64,000 nucleotides of DNA from Bog-756 sp963704615 (GTDB lineage: Bacteria; Actinomycetota; Acidimicrobiia; Acidimicrobiales; RAAP-2), in the NCBI GenBank assembly GCA_963704615.1, contig OY969923.1, positions 3,286,001-3,350,000 of the forward strand, written 5' to 3'. Shown one piece after another: positions 17,047 to 25,203 of this stretch; within the stretch, counting starts at the first letter, position 1; each line of letters starts with the position of its first letter. The position numbers and the translations under genes are program-made. The notes beneath the pieces were generated by a model, which made no database searches, was not told the origin of the DNA, and saw only the letters and a list, made by a program, of their open reading frames with translations.

Positions 17047-17370
17047 ACCGAGGCTCGTTCCGGAGTCCCATATCGCGGTCATGACCTCTGGACCGCTGGT
17101 CGGGTTGGGTATGTCCCCCCAGTAGAAATCGCAGCCTTTCTCGACCGCTCCGCTCGGCGTCCTCTGTCCTCCCGAGTTGGTGTGACGTGCTTCGCCCGTT
17201 GCGGCGCCCATCTTCGTCCCTCCCCGCGTGGTGCTCTTGGGAGTTGCCCCGGATTCGTGGCCCGTCGCCCTTGCGGTGCGGCAGCCCGACAGTGCCTTGG
17301 TCTTTTGACCACCTGCAAGGCGAAGGCAGGTATCGGGCCTGCCTCCCCTCGGGAATTCCAAGGAGGATCA
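17047..17370. other. Upstream region of the broken secreted-protein gene
   Basis: About 320 bases with no supported gene. The only clear signal is the AAGGAGG ribosome site at its 3' end for the start at 17371. I see no strong promoter or riboswitch-like structure. Confidence 0.45.
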
Positions 17371-17956
17371 ATGTCCAAGATCAAGAGCGTGCCGGGTGTC
17401 GCGTGGCTCGTCATCGGAGTTCTGGTGACAATGTTGGTCATTCCATCGACCGCCTATGCGGCCGCGCTCAAGTTCACCGGTCGAGGGAACAAGTACCAAC
17501 TAGGCCGACGTGACCTCAGCGGGCCAGTTAGAAGTCGCACCGGACGATCCGAGCTCCTACTTCCAAAGCAACACGGTGCCGGTCGACAGCACCACCTTTG
17601 AACCATTTGCATCGACGCCATCTCCATACGCACTGGTTGCCACCGTCATTCACGTCGACATCTATGCCGGCACCTCGGGAAGTGCCGAGGACGTGGAGAT
17701 GAACGTGCAGGAAGGTACGAGTTGCGCAGGCGAGCAAGTCGGGACCTACTTCCAGATCGTGAACCCACCTGGCCTCGGCATGACCGATATCTCACTCGAC
17801 CCCGGCCTCGCCGTTCTGCGGGTGACGCCTCGTGCGCCCGTATTGGCGGAACGGTAGGCGCCGAAACTCGTCGTTTCGGGTTACACAGTCCCATCGGCGG
17901 CCGTGCCCGCGGAGTCCACCAAGGCGGTCTCTGCCGTTTCAGCACAGATCCCCTAA
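17371..17956 (+). pseudogene. Secreted-protein gene broken by three frame changes
   Basis: A strong ribosome site (AAGGAGG) precedes MSKIKSVPGV and a good signal peptide ending near TAYAAA. The frame then runs into nonsense after NKYQ, about 17500. The natural continuation (ADVTSAGQLEVAP through GMTDISLDPGLAVL) is one frame over, 17507-17830. The next block (GDASCARIGGTVGAE) returns to the first frame, and the end (KLVVSGYTVPSAAV to a TAA at 17954) is again in the second frame. Together they make one protein of about 195 residues of an acidimicrobial-type secreted family. Either the gene is dead or the assembly has several indels. Confidence 0.65.
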
Positions 17957-18408
17957 TCAGGCTCACCATTACCGCGCGTAATGAGCGGGGGTCTGAGAAC
18001 CCAACGGATGCCCGCTCGTGATGGTTTGATGGCTTGAGGAGGACACAAGAAACGGCATCAGGGCCCGTTTCCCCGTTCGAGTGGGTGCCGGATGTCGTGC
18101 TTCGTGCCGGGCTGGTTATGCCTTGGCGTTGCGCCTGCGCGCCTTTGGCCCGTTCCGTCGCCGGCTCCTGCTCTCCCTACAGTGCCCACGGCAGTGCCGA
18201 GACCGGACACAGAGTGGTCACCCGCTGGCGCGACATCCCGGACACCGTGAGGCAAGGGTGGGCCATGGATCGGGTCTGATATCTCGTCGAAGCGGCGGTC
18301 GTCGAGTGCCGGGTCGCCCGGGAGGTTGCTCGATCGAGCGGAGTTCCGATCAGAAACTCGGGACCATACTCTCTACCCACGAGCCCTGAGTTCTGGCACC
18401 GTAGAAGT
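17957..18408. other. Intergenic stretch without recognisable gene
   Basis: About 450 bases between the broken secreted-protein gene and a GNAT gene. A GAGGAGG sequence occurs near 18036 but no convincing start or protein follows. No terminator or promoter is clear. Confidence 0.45.
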
Positions 18409-19011
18409 ATGGCCGTGCATCTCGAACAGGAATCAGTTCGTGAGACCATGACACTGGGCGACGGCACGCAGGCCACGATCCGCACGATTGCACCCACTGA
18501 TGGGCCCGCACTCCTCCGATTTCACGATCACCTCTCGGGTCGAAGCATCCAGATGCGCTACTTCTACCCCCATCCCCAGCTCGGGACCGACGAGGTGGCC
18601 CACCTCACCCAAGTCGACGGGACGGACCGGATGGCCTTCGTCGTCGAGCGGGACGGGGATCTCATCGCCGTGGCCCGCTATGAGCGACTAGGCGACCCGA
18701 CCCAGGCCGAGGTGGCCTTCGTGGTCACCGATGGGTGGCAGCACCGTGGCATCGCCTCCTTCCTTCTCCAACGGTTGGCATCCCGTGCGCGGGAAGTCGG
18801 GATTACCACCTTCTGCGCCGAGGTTCTCGCTGAGAACGCGCCGATGCTGGCCGTGTTTCTCCGGGCCGGATTCCCCACAAAGACGAGTCGCGAGCAGGGC
18901 ACGGTCTCTGTGGCCATGGCTCTAGGCGGGATGACGGATTCGCTAGGTCAAAGGGGGACAGACCAGGTGAGGCGGGTTCCGGTGCCATCACTGGCCTGGA
19001 CCTCGAAATAG
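18409..19011 (+). CDS. GNAT-family acetyltransferase (protein acetyltransferase-like)
   Basis: A 200-residue GNAT protein: ATIRTIAPTDGPALLRFHDHLS at the N-terminus, AFVVTDGWQHRGIASFLLQRLASRA (motif A, acetyl-CoA loop QHRGIA), and an AENAPMLAVFLRAGF motif B. The opening, with SGRSIQMRYFYP, resembles the GNAT domain of protein lysine acetyltransferases such as Pat/PatZ, but no cyclic-nucleotide or CoA-ligase-like domain is attached. The last 20 residues overlap the end of the convergent histidine kinase gene by 64 bases. It may modify metabolic enzymes; that is inference. Confidence 0.8.
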   Translation: MAVHLEQESVRETMTLGDGTQATIRTIAPTDGPALLRFHDHLSGRSIQMRYFYPHPQLGTDEVAHLTQVDGTDRMAFVVERDGDLIAVARYERLGDPTQAEVAFVVTDGWQHRGIASFLLQRLASRAREVGITTFCAEVLAENAPMLAVFLRAGFPTKTSREQGTVSVAMALGGMTDSLGQRGTDQVRRVPVPSLAWTSK

Positions 19012-20081
19012 CCTCCCAGCTTCTCCGCCCGAGTACGCAGGTTCCCCAGCCCAAGGCCACCCTGGTCGTCAAGTGGTTGCCGGATACCTATGCCATTGTC
19101 CGTGACCTCAACGGTCAGGTCATCGGCCACACTCAGGGTGACCCCGAAGCGAGAGGCTCGGGCGTGTTTGCTGGCGTTTGTCAGTGCCTCACGGATGACC
19201 GCCAGAGCATGATCAGCCACCCGTTGGGAAACCATGTTGTCGACTTGACCGCTGAAGCTGACCGTCGGCTGGGCTCCGAGGGTAGGGGCAAGTTCGTTAG
19301 CAAGGGCGATGACCGCCAGACGGAGCCCTCCTGGGATGGCAGCGTTGCTGAGCTCGAATATCGTGTCCCGGATCTCATTGATGGTGGAGTCGAGGTCATC
19401 GACGACTCGCGCTATCCGTTCGGCCATCTGGTCGCGGTCCGGCAGTCGGGCAGCGCCCTGCAGGGTCATACCGGAGGCGAACAGCCTCTGGATCACCGTG
19501 TCATGGAGGCCCATTGCGATGCGATCTCTGTCGTCGATCACGCTGAGAACGCGCACCCGATCGTGCAACCGTGCGTTCTCGATGGCGATGCCGGCAGCGA
19601 GGGCAAGAGCCTCCGCCAGCGCCTCGTCCTCCTCGGTGAAGTCGCCGGCTCCTCGCTTCTCGGTCAGGTAGAGGTTGCCCCACACTTTGTCACCAGTCCG
19701 GACCCGAACGGGAACACCGAGAAAGGACTTCATGGGAGGGTGCCCGTCTGGAAACCCGTACTTTTCCGGATGGGCGGACAAGTCTCCGAGGCGCAGAGGC
19801 TCGGGGTCCGTGATCAGAAGACCAAGGACGCCTCGGCCGGTTGGTCGAGGACCGATGGCCAGTTCCTCGTCATCTCCGAGGCCAACAGTAAGGAACTGAT
19901 CAAGCCTGGTTCGATCCTCGTTCAGCACTCCCAACGCCCCGTACCTGGCATCCACCAGGTTGGTGGCCTCCTCGACGATGTGGCGAAGAAGGTCGGGCAG
20001 CTCGATATCCGCTTCGATCATCAGGACCGCATCCATCAAGCGACGCAGCTTCTCGGGGTCGTCCACGCGCTTATAGGGCAC
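18948..20081 (-). CDS. DevS/DosS-like GAF sensor histidine kinase
   Basis: A 377-residue cytoplasmic kinase with one GAF domain (residues 20-172), a HisKA_3 dimerisation helix with phospho-acceptor His193 in MGLHDTVIQRLF, and a HATPase_c domain (N-box REALTNASKHA, G1 DNGIG, G2 GLGLGNL). The GAF segment GFPDGHPPMKSFLGVPVRV closely resembles GAF-A of mycobacterial DosS/DevS, whose histidine binds haem; His114 here is the candidate. Mycobacterial DosS has two GAF domains, this protein one. The GTG start (VPYKRVDD) is chosen because upstream residues are not protein-like. Divergent from its likely response regulator at 20212. Confidence 0.85.
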   Translation of the reverse strand: MPYKRVDDPEKLRRLMDAVLMIEADIELPDLLRHIVEEATNLVDARYGALGVLNEDRTRLDQFLTVGLGDDEELAIGPRPTGRGVLGLLITDPEPLRLGDLSAHPEKYGFPDGHPPMKSFLGVPVRVRTGDKVWGNLYLTEKRGAGDFTEEDEALAEALALAAGIAIENARLHDRVRVLSVIDDRDRIAMGLHDTVIQRLFASGMTLQGAARLPDRDQMAERIARVVDDLDSTINEIRDTIFELSNAAIPGGLRLAVIALANELAPTLGAQPTVSFSGQVDNMVSQRVADHALAVIREALTNASKHARASRFGVTLSVADDLTVEVTDNGIGIRQPLDDQGGLGLGNLRTRAEKLGGYFEVQASDGTGTRLTWSVPL

Positions 20082-20211
20082 TCTCCGATGGTACCGAGGT
20101 GTACGCCCGGACACCTGAGACTGGATGCTGGACCGCTTGGCCAGAGGCCAGCTCGTTTCGACGATCCAGGGTAAAGAGCCAACGCACTGGCGCCCGGCGG
20201 AAGCTGACAAA

Positions 20212-20877
20212 ATGGGGTCCGTGACCATCCACGTCTTCCTCCTCGATGACCACGAAGTCGTGCGACAGGGCATCCGCAGCCTGCTTGAGAGCGACGAGGA
20301 CATCGAAGTCGTTGGTGAGGCGTCGACTGCTGAGGAAGCCCGGACTCGGATTCCCTTGGTCAATCCTGAGGTGGCCATCCTGGACGTCCGCCTCGATGAC
20401 GGGGATGGAATCGAGGTCTGCCGAGACGTTCGCTCCGTCCTGCCCGACCTGGCCTGTCTGATGCTGACCAGCTTTGCCGATGACGAGGCTCTCTACGCTG
20501 CCGTCATGGCCGGCGCCGCTGGGTACGTCCTGAAGACCATCAAAGGACGGGACCTGATCGAGGACGTGAAGAAGGTCGCCGGCGGGGCATCCCTCATGGA
20601 CCCGAGGGCAGTGGCTCGGGTCGTGGAGCGGATCTCCAACCCACCCGAAAGCGATACCCAACTCAGTTCCCTTTCCCCCCAAGAACGTCGCATCTTGGAT
20701 CTCATCGCGGAGGGTCGAACCAACCGTCAGATTGCCGAGAGCATGTTCCTCGCCGAGCACACGGTCAAGAATTACATCACCACCCTGCTACGCAAGCTCA
20801 AGATGAATAACCGAACCGAAGCCGCCATCTACGCCATCAAAAGGCGATCAGGCGGGATGGAGATCGACGGGTCTTAG
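20212..20877 (+). CDS. DevR/DosR-like LuxR (NarL)-family response regulator
   Basis: A 221-residue NarL-type regulator. The receiver domain has the acidic pair Asp12-Asp13 (LLDDHEVVRQG), phospho-acceptor Asp58 (AILDVRL) and Lys108 (YVLKTIKG). A LuxR helix-turn-helix follows at about residues 150-210 (LSPQERRILDLIAEGRTNRQIAE, HTVKNYITTLLRKL). The order and sequence match DosR/DevR, and it is divergent from the DevS-like kinase, so the two are probably a pair responding to redox, NO or hypoxia signals. ATG at 20212 is preferred; GTG at 20221 is possible. Confidence 0.9.
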   Translation: MGSVTIHVFLLDDHEVVRQGIRSLLESDEDIEVVGEASTAEEARTRIPLVNPEVAILDVRLDDGDGIEVCRDVRSVLPDLACLMLTSFADDEALYAAVMAGAAGYVLKTIKGRDLIEDVKKVAGGASLMDPRAVARVVERISNPPESDTQLSSLSPQERRILDLIAEGRTNRQIAESMFLAEHTVKNYITTLLRKLKMNNRTEAAIYAIKRRSGGMEIDGS

Positions 20878-21209
20878 GACCCTCGCTTGCGGGCCTTGCC
20901 CGACAGGTTGACCCCACGCGTCGCCAGCTCGTGCTCAAGGCGAGTTCGCTCGGTGTCCGGATGGGAGAACCCTTCGGCGCTCACTTCGACGCCGTTGGCA
21001 GCGCATAGCTTGATCAAGGCCCGGTCGTAAGCAATCTCAGCCCCCAGGGCGATAGAGGCCGACTCCCCAGTTCTGCCATCTGAGCGCTTTTGACGAATCG
21101 CCAGGGTTTCGGCCCGACACACCATGGCGTAGTCGATCAGTGCGTCGTCGGTGAACTCATCTACCCAGTCATCGAAAACACTCGAGAGAAGGTGGGTGTA
21201 CATGTTCAC
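20874..21209 (-). CDS. Hypothetical protein (111 residues)
   Basis: An unrecognised soluble, mostly helical protein. It is charged, with a central segment (GESASIALGAEIAYDRALIKLCAANGVEV) that looks like a helix-turn-helix-sized bundle but has no clear DNA-binding motif. The C-terminus ends in a basic LSGKARKRGS tail. Its stop overlaps the stop of the convergent response regulator by four bases. MNMYTHLL offers two possible starts. Its composition and tight packing support a real gene; the function is unknown. Confidence 0.6.
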   Translation of the reverse strand: MNMYTHLLSSVFDDWVDEFTDDALIDYAMVCRAETLAIRQKRSDGRTGESASIALGAEIAYDRALIKLCAANGVEVSAEGFSHPDTERTRLEHELATRGVNLSGKARKRGS

Positions 21210-21419
21210 TGCACCAGCCTGTACCCAGTTGGACGGCTCCGACTAGAGACAAAAGACCCAAAGGCGACAGATCCGACGACTTTGGCGGGGGTGTGGGAGA
21301 TCGATGACTCATCTCTCCATTGCTGAGGCCATTGGTCCCTACCCGGGGGACCCGTTGGACCTGGAAACTGGAACCCAGGCCACCTCACACGGAGGGGTGA
21401 CACGAACAAGGAGAATCAA

Positions 21420-22043
21420 ATGAGTCGCAAAGTCTTCGATGTCCTCGCCAGCGCCGGCGGTGCACTGATCGTGATCGTGCTCCTGGTGGCCGGATCACTG
21501 CTCATGATTGGCTACAACTTCGCCAATAACAATGTGCACAGTCAACTAGCCGAACAACAGATCGTCTTCCCCACCGCCGCGGCATTCGCCCACCCAGTGG
21601 CGGGTACTGAGATCACCCCCTCGATGGTGGGGACGGTCTCGAAGTACGCTGGCCAAGAACTGACTACCGGCCAGCAAGCCCAGGTCTACGCCAACGACTT
21701 CATCGCCGTTCATCTGCAGGAAATCGGCGGGGGCCAGACTTATGCTCAACTCTCAGCCAAGGCCATGGCACTGCCTAAGGGGTCAGCGGCCTATACCGCG
21801 GCCGAGTCCAAGGTACAGACGGTGTTTCAGGGGACGACGCTGCGGGGATTGTTGCTCGAGGCTTACGGGTTCAGCGTCTTTGCCACCATCGCCCTTTGGG
21901 GTGCGATCGCCTCCTTCGTCCTCGCCGGAATCATGGCGATGCTGGTTCTCTTTGGAGTTCTCCACGCTCGGAGGACTGACGACGCCAAGGAGCTGCTTAA
22001 TCGTGCCACCGCGGTGCAGCACCGGGAGCTTGTCCCTGCCTGA
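21420..22043 (+). CDS. Two-TM membrane protein of unknown function
   Basis: A 207-residue protein behind AAGGAG at 21409. There are two transmembrane segments: residues 12-32 (GGALIVIVLLVAGSLLMIGY) and about 150-178 (FSVFATIALWGAIASFVLAGIM and on). Between them is an extracytoplasmic domain of about 115 residues rich in Ala, Gln and Thr. The C-terminal tail is cytoplasmic and charged. Proteins with this layout are common and uncharacterised in actinobacteria. A textbook intrinsic terminator follows at 22071-22106, so it is a monocistronic unit. Confidence 0.72.
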   Translation: MSRKVFDVLASAGGALIVIVLLVAGSLLMIGYNFANNNVHSQLAEQQIVFPTAAAFAHPVAGTEITPSMVGTVSKYAGQELTTGQQAQVYANDFIAVHLQEIGGGQTYAQLSAKAMALPKGSAAYTAAESKVQTVFQGTTLRGLLLEAYGFSVFATIALWGAIASFVLAGIMAMLVLFGVLHARRTDDAKELLNRATAVQHRELVPA

Positions 22044-22070
22044 CCCGGTCACCCCACCGTGTTATTACGG

Positions 22071-22106
22071 CTCCACCCGGCCCTCTTGGGTCGGGTGGAG
22101 TTTTTT
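22071..22106 (+). terminator. Rho-independent terminator
   Basis: Stem arms 22071-22083 and 22088-22100 pair over 13 bases with one G-U pair around the loop TCTT. They are followed directly by six Ts (22101-22106). It lies 27 bases after the stop of the membrane-protein gene. This is the clearest classical terminator in the window. Confidence 0.92.
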
Positions 22107-22218
22107 GTTTCTCCATCATTCCCCGGTCGGACTCTTTCCTTCCGTTGTTGGACCATCAATCCTTCTGACCGGCCCGCTTCCGAAATAACTAGCCACAAGC
22201 TGATTAGGTCACACCTGC

Positions 22219-22539
22219 TCAAGCCCCTGGAGCGCGGTAGTTCCCCTGCTGCTTTGTAGCGGCATCGATCTCGTCCGGCGTCAGAAGCACGACCATCCGC
22301 GACAAAACTCCACCTGAGGCCCTTGCCGCCAGGGCTGCTGCCGCGGCCGAGACGTTGTCGGGCATATCGGCGATGATGTATGCGTCGGCCTCACCGAATG
22401 CGAAATAGAAGGTTTCGAGACTCCCACCCAGGCTCTCGAGCAGCGTCTTCGTTGCGGCGACCCGGGACGAACCACCCTCAGCCATGAGGCCCTTGGCCCC
22501 ATCGAGGCTGTACTTCACCTCAACCAGATACTTCGGCAT
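22219..22539 (-). CDS. GYD-domain protein
   Basis: A 106-residue protein starting MPKYLVEVKYSLDGAKGL. It has the GYD-domain layout: first strand, a GG/SS loop, a helix (RVAATKTLLESLGGSLETFYFAFG), EADAYIIADMPDN and a second helix of Ala-rich composition ending in LLTPDEIDAATKQ. This ferredoxin-like fold resembles dimeric alpha-beta barrel proteins; no enzymatic activity is established. It is transcribed alone. Confidence 0.82.
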   Translation of the reverse strand: MPKYLVEVKYSLDGAKGLMAEGGSSRVAATKTLLESLGGSLETFYFAFGEADAYIIADMPDNVSAAAAALAARASGGVLSRMVVLLTPDEIDAATKQQGNYRAPGA

Positions 22540-22660
22540 GCGACCTCCCTGTTGTGCGTGGCTCTGGCCACGATATTCCTATCCGTTTTACACGTCGCGA
22601 GGTGCCTATCACCACGGTCGAAAACCAACCTGCTCCCCGTGGTGTGGGATACCACGACGG

Positions 22661-22993
22661 TCAATCGTCGGCGGCAATCACGAGCGACACTTCATCGGAA
22701 GGGCCAACCAGAATGAACGGGTGGAATCCCTGCTTTCCCACGATGCCGCGCAACGGCCGCACCCTCAAATGGAAGTGAACCAATGCCTCATTGATTTGGT
22801 GGGTGGCATTTTGGATGGCATCCACGACATCGCCCTGAACCGGCGGTATCTCCTTCGGATTGCCTTGACCATCAACCCACCCGGACCGACCCTCTTCCAA
22901 CCACTCATACAGAATCTCTATCGCCGGCACCGCTGTGATCTGGTCAAAGGAGCCAAGTGTCAGAGAATCGAGACCGAAAGCACACCCGGACAT
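22661..22993 (-). CDS. Hypothetical protein (about 110 residues)
   Basis: I do not recognise this protein. From the ATG at 22993 (MSGCAFGLDSL) it has protein-like composition with a helix AIEILYEWLEEG, then VVDAIQNATHQINEALVHFHLRVRPL and GFHPFILVGPSDEVSLVIAADD. An upstream start at 23050 would overlap the divergent pyrF gene by 20 bases. It may share a promoter region with pyrF. The evidence is composition and lack of stops only. Confidence 0.42.
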   Translation of the reverse strand: MSGCAFGLDSLTLGSFDQITAVPAIEILYEWLEEGRSGWVDGQGNPKEIPPVQGDVVDAIQNATHQINEALVHFHLRVRPLRGIVGKQGFHPFILVGPSDEVSLVIAADD

Positions 22994-23030
22994 CTGCGGT
23001 TCGCCGCCGATGAACCGCGATAATGGACCT

Positions 23031-23876
23031 ATGGCCGATTCATTCGCCATCCGATTCTCAGCCGTTCGCTCGCGATTCGGCCCCCTGGCGTGGGGCCTTG
23101 ATCCTTCCGGCCCTCTCCTGGAGGCTTGGCAGCTGGGGGACTCGCCGGAAGGCCTGGACCGTTTCGCGGACATTGTGCTCGAGGCGGCCATCGGGACCGT
23201 GGGCGTGATCAAGCCCCAGGCGGCGTTCTACGAGCGACACGGATGGCGAGGGTTTCGCACGCTCCAGCGCCTCATTGCCGAGGCACAGAGCAGGGGACTG
23301 CTGGTAATCCTGGATGCCAAGCGAGGGGACGTCGGGACCACCAATGATGCCTACGCTGAGGCATACCTCGGACCCGATGCCCCTCTCGGAGCCGATGCTT
23401 TGACTGTCCATCCCTATCTCGGTCTCGGCGCCATGGGCACTTTCGTCTCTCGAGCTCACGAGTCCGGCAGCTGCTTGCTCGTGGTCACGAGGTCCTCCAA
23501 CATCGAGGGTCGATCGATTCAGTCCGCTACCGGCCGGACCGGACAGGGCGTCGAAGAAGAGCTTCTCGTGGCCATCGGGGAGATCAATGCTCGCCTGGCA
23601 CCGGGCGAGATCGGACCGGTGGGAGCGGTCATCGGTCCAACCCATATGGACCCCGCGCTCGACTTGGTGGCACCGCAGGGGATCTATCTGGCTCCGGGGG
23701 TGGGAGCGCAGGGCGCAACTCCTAACGACGTCGCCCGAGTGTTCGCCGCCTGCCCGGATCGAGTAATACCAAGCGCATCCCGTTCATTGCTGGAAGAGGG
23801 TCCGGATGTGAGTCGGCTGCGGGAATCCGCCGAAACACTTGCCAGGGAATTCCGCGAGGTGCTTAGCCCTCGCTAG
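23031..23876 (+). CDS. pyrF: Orotidine 5'-phosphate decarboxylase, type 2
   Basis: A 281-residue enzyme of the last step of UMP synthesis (OMP to UMP plus CO2). The catalytic block LDAKRGDVGTTND holds Asp95, Lys97 and Asp100. Lys61 in VIKPQAAFYE and the phosphate-binding APGVGAQG near the C-terminus complete the active site. Length and sequence fit the longer actinobacterial/proteobacterial type. The start is the ATG at 23031 (MADSFAIRF). No other pyrimidine gene is nearby, which is unusual since pyrF often follows carB. Confidence 0.93.
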   Translation: MADSFAIRFSAVRSRFGPLAWGLDPSGPLLEAWQLGDSPEGLDRFADIVLEAAIGTVGVIKPQAAFYERHGWRGFRTLQRLIAEAQSRGLLVILDAKRGDVGTTNDAYAEAYLGPDAPLGADALTVHPYLGLGAMGTFVSRAHESGSCLLVVTRSSNIEGRSIQSATGRTGQGVEEELLVAIGEINARLAPGEIGPVGAVIGPTHMDPALDLVAPQGIYLAPGVGAQGATPNDVARVFAACPDRVIPSASRSLLEEGPDVSRLRESAETLAREFREVLSPR

Positions 23877-23966
23877 TGGCTCGGGCAACGACTCAGCCGA
23901 AGGCCATCTCCTCGGTGGCACCCGCTCTGGCGGTTGAGTGACGATGCGGACGCTGGACCGTATGCC

Positions 23967-24330
23967 CTAACCGATGTCTGCAGAGTGAAGTAGCGTCAGC
24001 ATCCCCGCAGCCAGCTTGATATTTTGCGTGACAACGGCTGTGTCGGTGGGACTTCCGATCACCGGCGGGGTTCCGGCGCCAAGGCCGCCGGTTTGGCCAC
24101 CTGTCTGCACAATGAAAATGACATTCCCTCGCTGGCTGATCGACGCAATGCCCACCGATTGCGGAGTGCCGTCCCTGCAATGCCCGGCTGAGTCTGTCGT
24201 GGCGAACGGTGCTCTGGTGGGCACGTCTCTCGGATCGGGGCCACCCGTCCATCCTGACTGACCTTCGGCGTCAACCGCCGCTTGGGGTGGTGGATCTCGC
24301 CGGCGACATTCCCGAACGGTGGACCCCCTC
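23967..24330 (-). pseudogene. Possible remnant of a secreted-protein domain
   Basis: On the minus strand an open stretch of about 110 residues reads DPPPQAAVDAEGQSGW, then APFATTDSAGHCRDG, SVGIASISQRGNVIFIVQ and TDTAVVTQNIKLAAGML. This looks like a Pro-rich linker followed by a folded extracytoplasmic domain. No ATG or ribosome site is present (a GTG at 24224 is the only start) and a stop precedes it. It is probably the tail of a decayed gene. The remainder of 23877-24559 shows no other gene. Confidence 0.28.
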
Positions 24331-24525
24331 GGATTGGCTTAGAGAGAACTGGTGGGCAGTATCCCGTGCTGAATGGACCATAGCCAACGAAAGCTGCCGG
24401 TGACCGCGACCACTGCCCTATACCGGCCGTTATTGGGCTAGGACCGCGGCCGACTTCTTCCCGACCGATCGGAGAAATGCGACCCAAGGCGACGGTCAGC
24501 CGACAACCCACCTGTCCACGCTTTC

Positions 24526-24553
24526 TTGCCTACATCTATTGTTGTACTACAAT
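24526..24553 (+). promoter_or_regulatory. Promoter and dyad operator of the marR-like gene
   Basis: TTGCCT (24526-24531) and TACAAT (24548-24553) are 16 bases apart. Transcription would begin near the ATG at 24560, so the mRNA is predicted to be leaderless. The dyad TTGTnGTACnACAA (24539-24552) overlaps the -10 element and has the size of a MarR-family operator, which suggests autorepression. Confidence 0.55.
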
Positions 24554-24559
24554 TACTGT

Positions 24560-25061
24560 ATGAATACCGGAACCGGGAATGGCAAGCGCACAAGCAAGGA
24601 CTCAGGGCTGGGCGAACTGGCAGATGCCGTCCTCACCGCGAGCAGGGTCCTGGTGGCGGTGGCCGCCCGGTCCCTTGCCGAGGAGGAATCAATCTCGCTT
24701 CCCCAGTACAGGGCTTTGGTGGTGCTGGCTTCTCGGGGGCAGCAACGGGCAGTTGACCTTGCTCTGGCATTGAATGTCGACCCGTCGACTATTACGCGTA
24801 TGTGTGACCGGCTGGAGGGCAAGCTTCTGATCACCCGTCGAGCGCGATGAGGATGATCGTCGGATTGTGGTGTTAGACCTCAGCGCTGGGGGTCAACGCC
24901 TCGTCGATCGGGTGACCAATCGGCGTCGCAACGAGATCGAACAAATTCTGACAGCTATCGAACCCACGGAACGTACCAACCTCATACGGGCCTTCACCAT
25001 CTTTGGGAAGGCAGCGGGAGAGATTCCAGAAAAGGCGTGGCAGCGAAGTTGGGAGTTGTGA
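24560..25061 (+). pseudogene. MarR-family regulator with a frameshift near codon 96
   Basis: From MNTGTGNGKR the first frame encodes the dimerisation helix and winged helix of a MarR protein (ALVVLASRGQQRAVDLALALNVDPSTITRMCDRLE, then KLLITRRA) and stops at TGA 24848-24850. One frame over, without a stop, DEDDRRIVVLDLSAGGQRLVDRV continues the wing and the C-terminal helices to 25061. The DxDDRR motif is the classic MarR wing, so the two parts were one gene of about 166 residues. A one-base insertion (or two-base deletion) at about 24845 separates them. A sequencing error or rare recoding is possible. Confidence 0.72.
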
Positions 25062-25203
25062 TGGTGTCACTTCGCGTCTGCCCGCCCGGACAGCGGTCCA
25101 TGGTTGGCAGGTTGACTACCTCACTCTCAAGTGCGTTCCCTGCTCCACCATCGCCGATCGGGATAGGGCCGGGCTTGGAACCGTGGATGATGGCGCGCCG
25201 CCG

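Noticed and set aside
16123..17361. Long open frame on the minus strand opposite the LLM oxidoreductase
   Set aside because: It has no protein-like motifs and is explained by the strong third-position GC bias of the real plus-strand gene.
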